Below are positions 60,489 through 64,000 of a stretch of 64,000 nucleotides of DNA, piece after piece. The DNA is from Prauserella aidingensis (GTDB lineage Bacteria; Actinomycetota; Actinomycetes; Mycobacteriales; Pseudonocardiaceae): NCBI RefSeq assembly GCF_024171865.1, contig NZ_JAMTCN010000009.1, positions 1 through 64,000 of the forward strand, written 5' to 3'. A model generated the notes under the pieces. The model did not search any database, was not told the DNA's origin, and saw nothing but the letters and a program-made list of their open reading frames with translations. Numbering within the stretch: the first letter of the stretch is position 1; every line of letters begins with the position of its first letter. The translations under genes were made by a program, and so were the position numbers.

Positions 60489-61523
60489 TCAGTCCCTTCC
60501 CGACTCGATGACGGAGAGGAGCCGTGCGACCTCCGGATACTGCTCGGCGTACCGGTCGACGACCGGCTGCGTGGCTTTCCGGAAGGCGTCGGTGTCGACG
60601 TCGGTGACGAACCGGACGCCCATCTCCTTCGCCTCGGCGACCGACTCGTCGATGCGTTTCTCCCACGCGACCTTCTGCCGCTCGGTCGACGCGCGAGCGG
60701 CCTCGGAGAGCAGTTGCGCATCGGCCGGGGAGAGCCGGCCCCACGTCTCGGTGCCGATCACGAGCATGTCCGGGATCCAGGTGTGCTCGGTCATCGAGAA
60801 CACTTTGGACACCTCGCCGTGTGCGCTGTCGGTCAGCACGGTCTCGTTGCTCTCGGCGCCGTCGATCAGCCCGGTCTGCAGCGACGTGTAGGTGTCGCCG
60901 AAGGCCATCACGACCGGTGCGGCTCCGAGCGCGCCGACGAAGTCGGTCTGGGACCGCATGTCCTGCACGCGCAGCTTCAGCCCCCGCAGGTCCGCCGGCT
61001 TCCGCACGGGAGTGTTCCGCGTGTAGAACGACCGCGCACCCGAGCTGTAGTAGGTCAGTCCGACGAATCCCTTGTCGGCGGTGGAACGGAAGTAGTCCGC
61101 CATCTCCGCCGAATCCATCACCTCGTAGAACTCCCGCTCGGAATCGAACAGGTACGGCAGGCCGAAGGTGTGGTAACCGGGGTCGTAGGTCGCCAGGCCC
61201 GGAGCGCTGACCCGCGTCATGTCGACGATGCCCTCGTGGAGCTGGCCGAGCACGCTCGGTTCGTCGCCCAGCTGGCCGTTGCCGTAGATCTTCACCTCGA
61301 TCCGGCCGCCGCTGCGCCGCTTCACGTCCTCGGCGAACGAGTCGAGTGCCTGCGAGGTGACGTGGTCGTCGCCGAGGTTGTTCGCCAGGGTCAGCACCAG
61401 TGGGTTCTCCGGCGTCGCCTCGGCGCTCGTCCGCGCGCCCGACGCGGGCGCGCACGCACCCACCGCCGCGACGAGGATCAGGGCGATGATGCCGCTCATG
61501 CCACTGATCAGTCGGTTCCTCAT
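60489..61523 (-). CDS. dctP: TRAP transporter substrate-binding lipoprotein DctP
   Basis: 344 residues. A signal peptide with lipobox AAVGACAPAS gives a membrane-anchored form. The DctP fold is evident (LTLANNLGDDHVTSQALDSFAEDVKRRSGG, KPADLRGLKLRVQDMRSQTDFVGALGAAPVVMAFGDTYTSLQTGLIDGAESNE), with the Arg in LKLRVQ that grips the substrate carboxylate. ATG 61523 follows AGGAAGG and is 11 bp after the GH31 stop. The ligand is probably a sugar acid, given the glycosidase partner. Confidence 0.92.
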   Translation of the reverse strand: MRNRLISGMSGIIALILVAAVGACAPASGARTSAEATPENPLVLTLANNLGDDHVTSQALDSFAEDVKRRSGGRIEVKIYGNGQLGDEPSVLGQLHEGIVDMTRVSAPGLATYDPGYHTFGLPYLFDSEREFYEVMDSAEMADYFRSTADKGFVGLTYYSSGARSFYTRNTPVRKPADLRGLKLRVQDMRSQTDFVGALGAAPVVMAFGDTYTSLQTGLIDGAESNETVLTDSAHGEVSKVFSMTEHTWIPDMLVIGTETWGRLSPADAQLLSEAARASTERQKVAWEKRIDESVAEAKEMGVRFVTDVDTDAFRKATQPVVDRYAEQYPEVARLLSVIESGRD

Positions 61524-61534
61524 GCCTGCCTTCC

Positions 61535-64000
61535 TCACATGCCGATCATGTCGACGGGCTCGAACGAGACGTCGACGGTGAGATCACAGCCGGGGTCGGG
61601 GGTCTTGATCAGCACGGACCCGAGTCCGATGTCGTAGTGCCAGCCCACCTCGGCGGCGTCGAACCGGCCGCGGTGCAGGTACTGCGGGATGCGCTCGCCG
61701 TCGACGTCGACGCGGTGCGGACACTTCCCCGGCCGGACGACGTCGAACAGCAGCCGCTCGACCGGGCTGCGGTACTCGCCGCGCCGCGACAGCTGCAACC
61801 GCACCCGCTCCCCGGCGCTCATGCGGACCTCGGTCTCGCGGAACGCGCCCCGTTCGTGATCTCGGGTGAGGCCGTCGTCCTCGTACAGCGTGAACTCGCC
61901 GTCCCGCTCGGGGACGCAGATCAGCCGCAGGTCCGTCACCTCGTCGCGGGTGGCGCTGTCCACGCGGCTCTCCGCCATCGGCACGATGCCGCCACCGCGC
62001 AGCAGCAGCGGGATGGAGGCCAGGTCCACCGGCTTGTCCACGACCCGGCCGCCGTCGTGACGCTCCCGGGTCCAGAAGTCGTAGAACACCTCGCCCGCGG
62101 GCAGGTACGCGCTGCGGGTGTCGGCGCCCGGGTCGAGCACGTTCGCGACGAGCAGCGCGTCGCCGAGCATGAAGTCCTCGAAGACCTCGTCGACGGCCGG
62201 ATCGTCCTGGAAGGCGCTGACCAGTGGCTCCATGAGCGGCCCGCCGGTCACCGTGGCCCGCGCCGTGAGCGAGTACAGGTACGGCAGCAGCCGGTAGCGC
62301 AGCCGGACGGCGTCCCGGACGTAGCGGGTGTGGTCGGGGTACATCCACGGCTCGGTCACCGTGTTGTCGGAGTTGACCGAGTGGATGGAGAAGCGCGGCT
62401 GGAAGACGCCGTGCTGCACCCAGCGGACCAGCAGCTCCGGATCCGGCGCGGGCCCGTGGAACCCGCCGATGTCGCAGCCGTGGTGCGGGAAACCGGACAG
62501 TCCCATCCCGAGGATCGTGGCGACGTTGTGCCGCAACGACTCCCACGACGTCGAGTTGTCGCCGGCCCAGCTCTGGGCGTAACGCTGGATGCCGGCGTGC
62601 CCGGACCGGCACACGATGAACGGCCGCGCGTTCGGAGCCGTCTCCGCGACGGCGTCGCGGCTCACGTGGCACATGAGGTTCGACATGACGCTGCGCAGCC
62701 TGCCGATCGTCGCGCCCGCACCCTCGAAGTCCACTCGGGAGTCGGTGTCGACGATGCCGTCGTACTCGCAGTTGTCGTTCCACACCGACGTCGTGCCCTT
62801 GCTCAGCACCGCGTCGATGAGCCATCGCCGCCACGCCTCACGCGCGGCGGGTTTGGTGAAGTCGACGAACCGGCCCGGCCCGCCCCACCAGGCGCCGACC
62901 GCGGGTCCCTCGCCGTGGACCGCGGCGGCGTCGGCGCTACGGGTGACGAAGACGTCCTCGTCGCGGAACTGCTCGAGTCCGGGGTGGACGTCGAGCACGC
63001 CGGGCTTGACGTTCGGCGACACGGTGATGCCGCGCTCGGCCATCGCGGCGAAGAACCCCTCGGGATCGGGGAACCGGCGCTCGTTCCACGTGAACACGCA
63101 CCGTTTCGGCCCGGCCTCGGTGTCCTGGGTGGTGTATCCCGACGAGAGCTGGAATCCGTCGACGGGGATACCCTCTTCCCGTGCGATGTCGATGAAATCG
63201 GTGATCGCCCTGTCACCGTCGGAGTCCATTTCGGAGTAGTACATCGACGAGGCCAGGTAGCCGAGCGCGTATTTGGGCAGCAGCGGTGGCCTGCCGGTCA
63301 GCATCGTGTAGCGGCGCACCACGTCCCGCATTCCCGGGCCCGCGATGAGGAAGAGGTCGACGTCGCCGCCGTCGGCGCGGTAGCGGCTGTGCGGGGGCCA
63401 GTAATTGCTCCGCTGCCTGCCGAGGTCGAATTCGCAGTCGTAGGTGTTGTGGTAGAAGTAGCCGACCGCTTTCCGGTTCTCGCGGTTCAGCTTGAGATAG
63501 AACGGGATGTGCTTGTACAGCGGATCGGTTTCGCGCGGGTCGTAACCGAGCGCGTCCTTCGGGCTCATCGTGACGAGTTTCTGCGCCTTGTTCAACGGCC
63601 CCGTGGTCTCACCGAAACCGTAGAAGGCGTCGGCGGCGGAGATCTCGCTCGTGTGGCTGCGGCGACCGTTCGCGTCGGCCAGGTAGCCGAGACCGGCGAC
63701 GTCGGAGTGCAACAGCGCGCCCTCGTCGTCGTGGACGCGGATCCGGAACGGGTCCTTCTCGATGTCCACCCGCAGGTTCCCGCCGGTCATGCGGACGCGG
63801 TCGCCCAGGTCGTCGAGCTCGAACGGCGCCGGGGTCACGCAGGTCCGCTCGGTTCCGAAGAACGCGTCGAGCCGATCCGGCCACGCCGTCGTGGTCAGCG
63901 TGTAGGACTCTTCGGCGAAATCGCCGTCGAAACCGGCTCGAATACGCAGAATGCCGTCGGCCACGACGACGAGTCGGATTTCCACACCGTCGGTGTGAAT
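61535..64000 (-). CDS. Glycoside hydrolase family 31 enzyme, 5' end beyond the window
   Basis: At least 821 residues; the frame is still open at base 64000, so the N-terminus is cut off. GH31 organisation: N-terminal beta-sandwich (FYGFGETTGPLNK), barrel (LLPKYALGYLASSMYYSEMD), nucleophile Asp in TSVWNDNCEYDG, acid/base Asp in SWAGDNSTSWESL, then distal domains with FMLGDALLVANVL and LLLRGGGIVPM. There is no signal peptide in view. It removes an alpha-linked sugar (glucose, xylose, sulfoquinovose and others occur in GH31). It leads the operon with the TRAP transporter genes, so the liberated or imported substrate is likely acidic. Confidence 0.9.
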   Translation of the reverse strand: MHTDGVEIRLVVVADGILRIRAGFDGDFAEESYTLTTTAWPDRLDAFFGTERTCVTPAPFELDDLGDRVRMTGGNLRVDIEKDPFRIRVHDDEGALLHSDVAGLGYLADANGRRSHTSEISAADAFYGFGETTGPLNKAQKLVTMSPKDALGYDPRETDPLYKHIPFYLKLNRENRKAVGYFYHNTYDCEFDLGRQRSNYWPPHSRYRADGGDVDLFLIAGPGMRDVVRRYTMLTGRPPLLPKYALGYLASSMYYSEMDSDGDRAITDFIDIAREEGIPVDGFQLSSGYTTQDTEAGPKRCVFTWNERRFPDPEGFFAAMAERGITVSPNVKPGVLDVHPGLEQFRDEDVFVTRSADAAAVHGEGPAVGAWWGGPGRFVDFTKPAAREAWRRWLIDAVLSKGTTSVWNDNCEYDGIVDTDSRVDFEGAGATIGRLRSVMSNLMCHVSRDAVAETAPNARPFIVCRSGHAGIQRYAQSWAGDNSTSWESLRHNVATILGMGLSGFPHHGCDIGGFHGPAPDPELLVRWVQHGVFQPRFSIHSVNSDNTVTEPWMYPDHTRYVRDAVRLRYRLLPYLYSLTARATVTGGPLMEPLVSAFQDDPAVDEVFEDFMLGDALLVANVLDPGADTRSAYLPAGEVFYDFWTRERHDGGRVVDKPVDLASIPLLLRGGGIVPMAESRVDSATRDEVTDLRLICVPERDGEFTLYEDDGLTRDHERGAFRETEVRMSAGERVRLQLSRRGEYRSPVERLLFDVVRPGKCPHRVDVDGERIPQYLHRGRFDAAEVGWHYDIGLGSVLIKTPDPGCDLTVDVSFEPVDMIGM

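Overview
The window is high-GC DNA with GTG/ATG starts, GTGA/ATGA stop-start overlaps and short intergenic gaps, as expected for an actinomycete. An AftA-like arabinofuranosyltransferase (arabinogalactan wall), a SigE-family ECF sigma factor, IdeR/DtxR-type and PHO-type boxes and HAL with a Cys-Ser-Gly motif point to the Mycobacteriales/Pseudonocardiaceae side. I would guess a Saccharomonospora/Amycolatopsis-like genus, but there is no marker gene to settle it.

Layout. 1-8600 is accessory. A truncated IS5-like transposase lies at the left edge. It is followed by a catabolic block (quinone-oxidoreductase-like MDR enzyme, alpha/beta hydrolase, FAH-family hydrolase, VOC dioxygenase-like protein, DUF485 + sodium:solute symporter, IclR regulator, carboxymuconolactone-decarboxylase-like protein) whose promoters share a repeated motif. 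A graveyard of IS256-type and group II intron remnants follows, next to tRNA-Ala(GGC). 8738-12765 is an iron-siderophore ABC system behind an IdeR/DtxR box. 12859-17050 carries a DsbA-like membrane protein, the HrpB helicase and a voltage-sensor-like membrane protein. 17134-18853 is a small AbiE-type toxin-antitoxin cassette bounded by 61-bp direct repeats made from the 3' end of the neighbouring dienelactone hydrolase gene.

20576-28515 is a five-gene histidine utilisation operon (hutH-hutU-M20 amidohydrolase-hutF-hutI) with a divergent IclR regulator. The M20 enzyme sits where an N-formylglutamate deformylase would be expected. Next come an FNT channel, a PhoX-like phosphatase with a PHO box, a pair of CNNM/CorC-type membrane proteins, an aldo/keto reductase that lacks a proper stop, an XRE/MmyB regulator, and a five-gene Dpp/Nik-type ABC transporter (35970-41190). 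41873-47694 is a choline-to-betaine locus: TetR regulator, betaine aldehyde dehydrogenase, APC permease and a choline oxidase (not dehydrogenase) by its active-site residues.

47731-53369 holds a truncated VapC, three unknown membrane proteins, Pcm, tandem-repeat arrays, a membrane protein and its SigE-type sigma factor. 53513-55482 is a scar: the tail of an alkaline-phosphatase-like gene, an AT-rich patch, then an orphan SbnB/ornithine-cyclodeaminase-like gene and a TetR regulator that is divergent from a zinc alcohol dehydrogenase. The window ends with AftA and a TRAP transporter (DctP-DctQ-DctM) co-transcribed with a GH31 glycosidase that runs off the right edge. Short tandem repeats, mostly with periods that are multiples of three, recur both in genes and between them.
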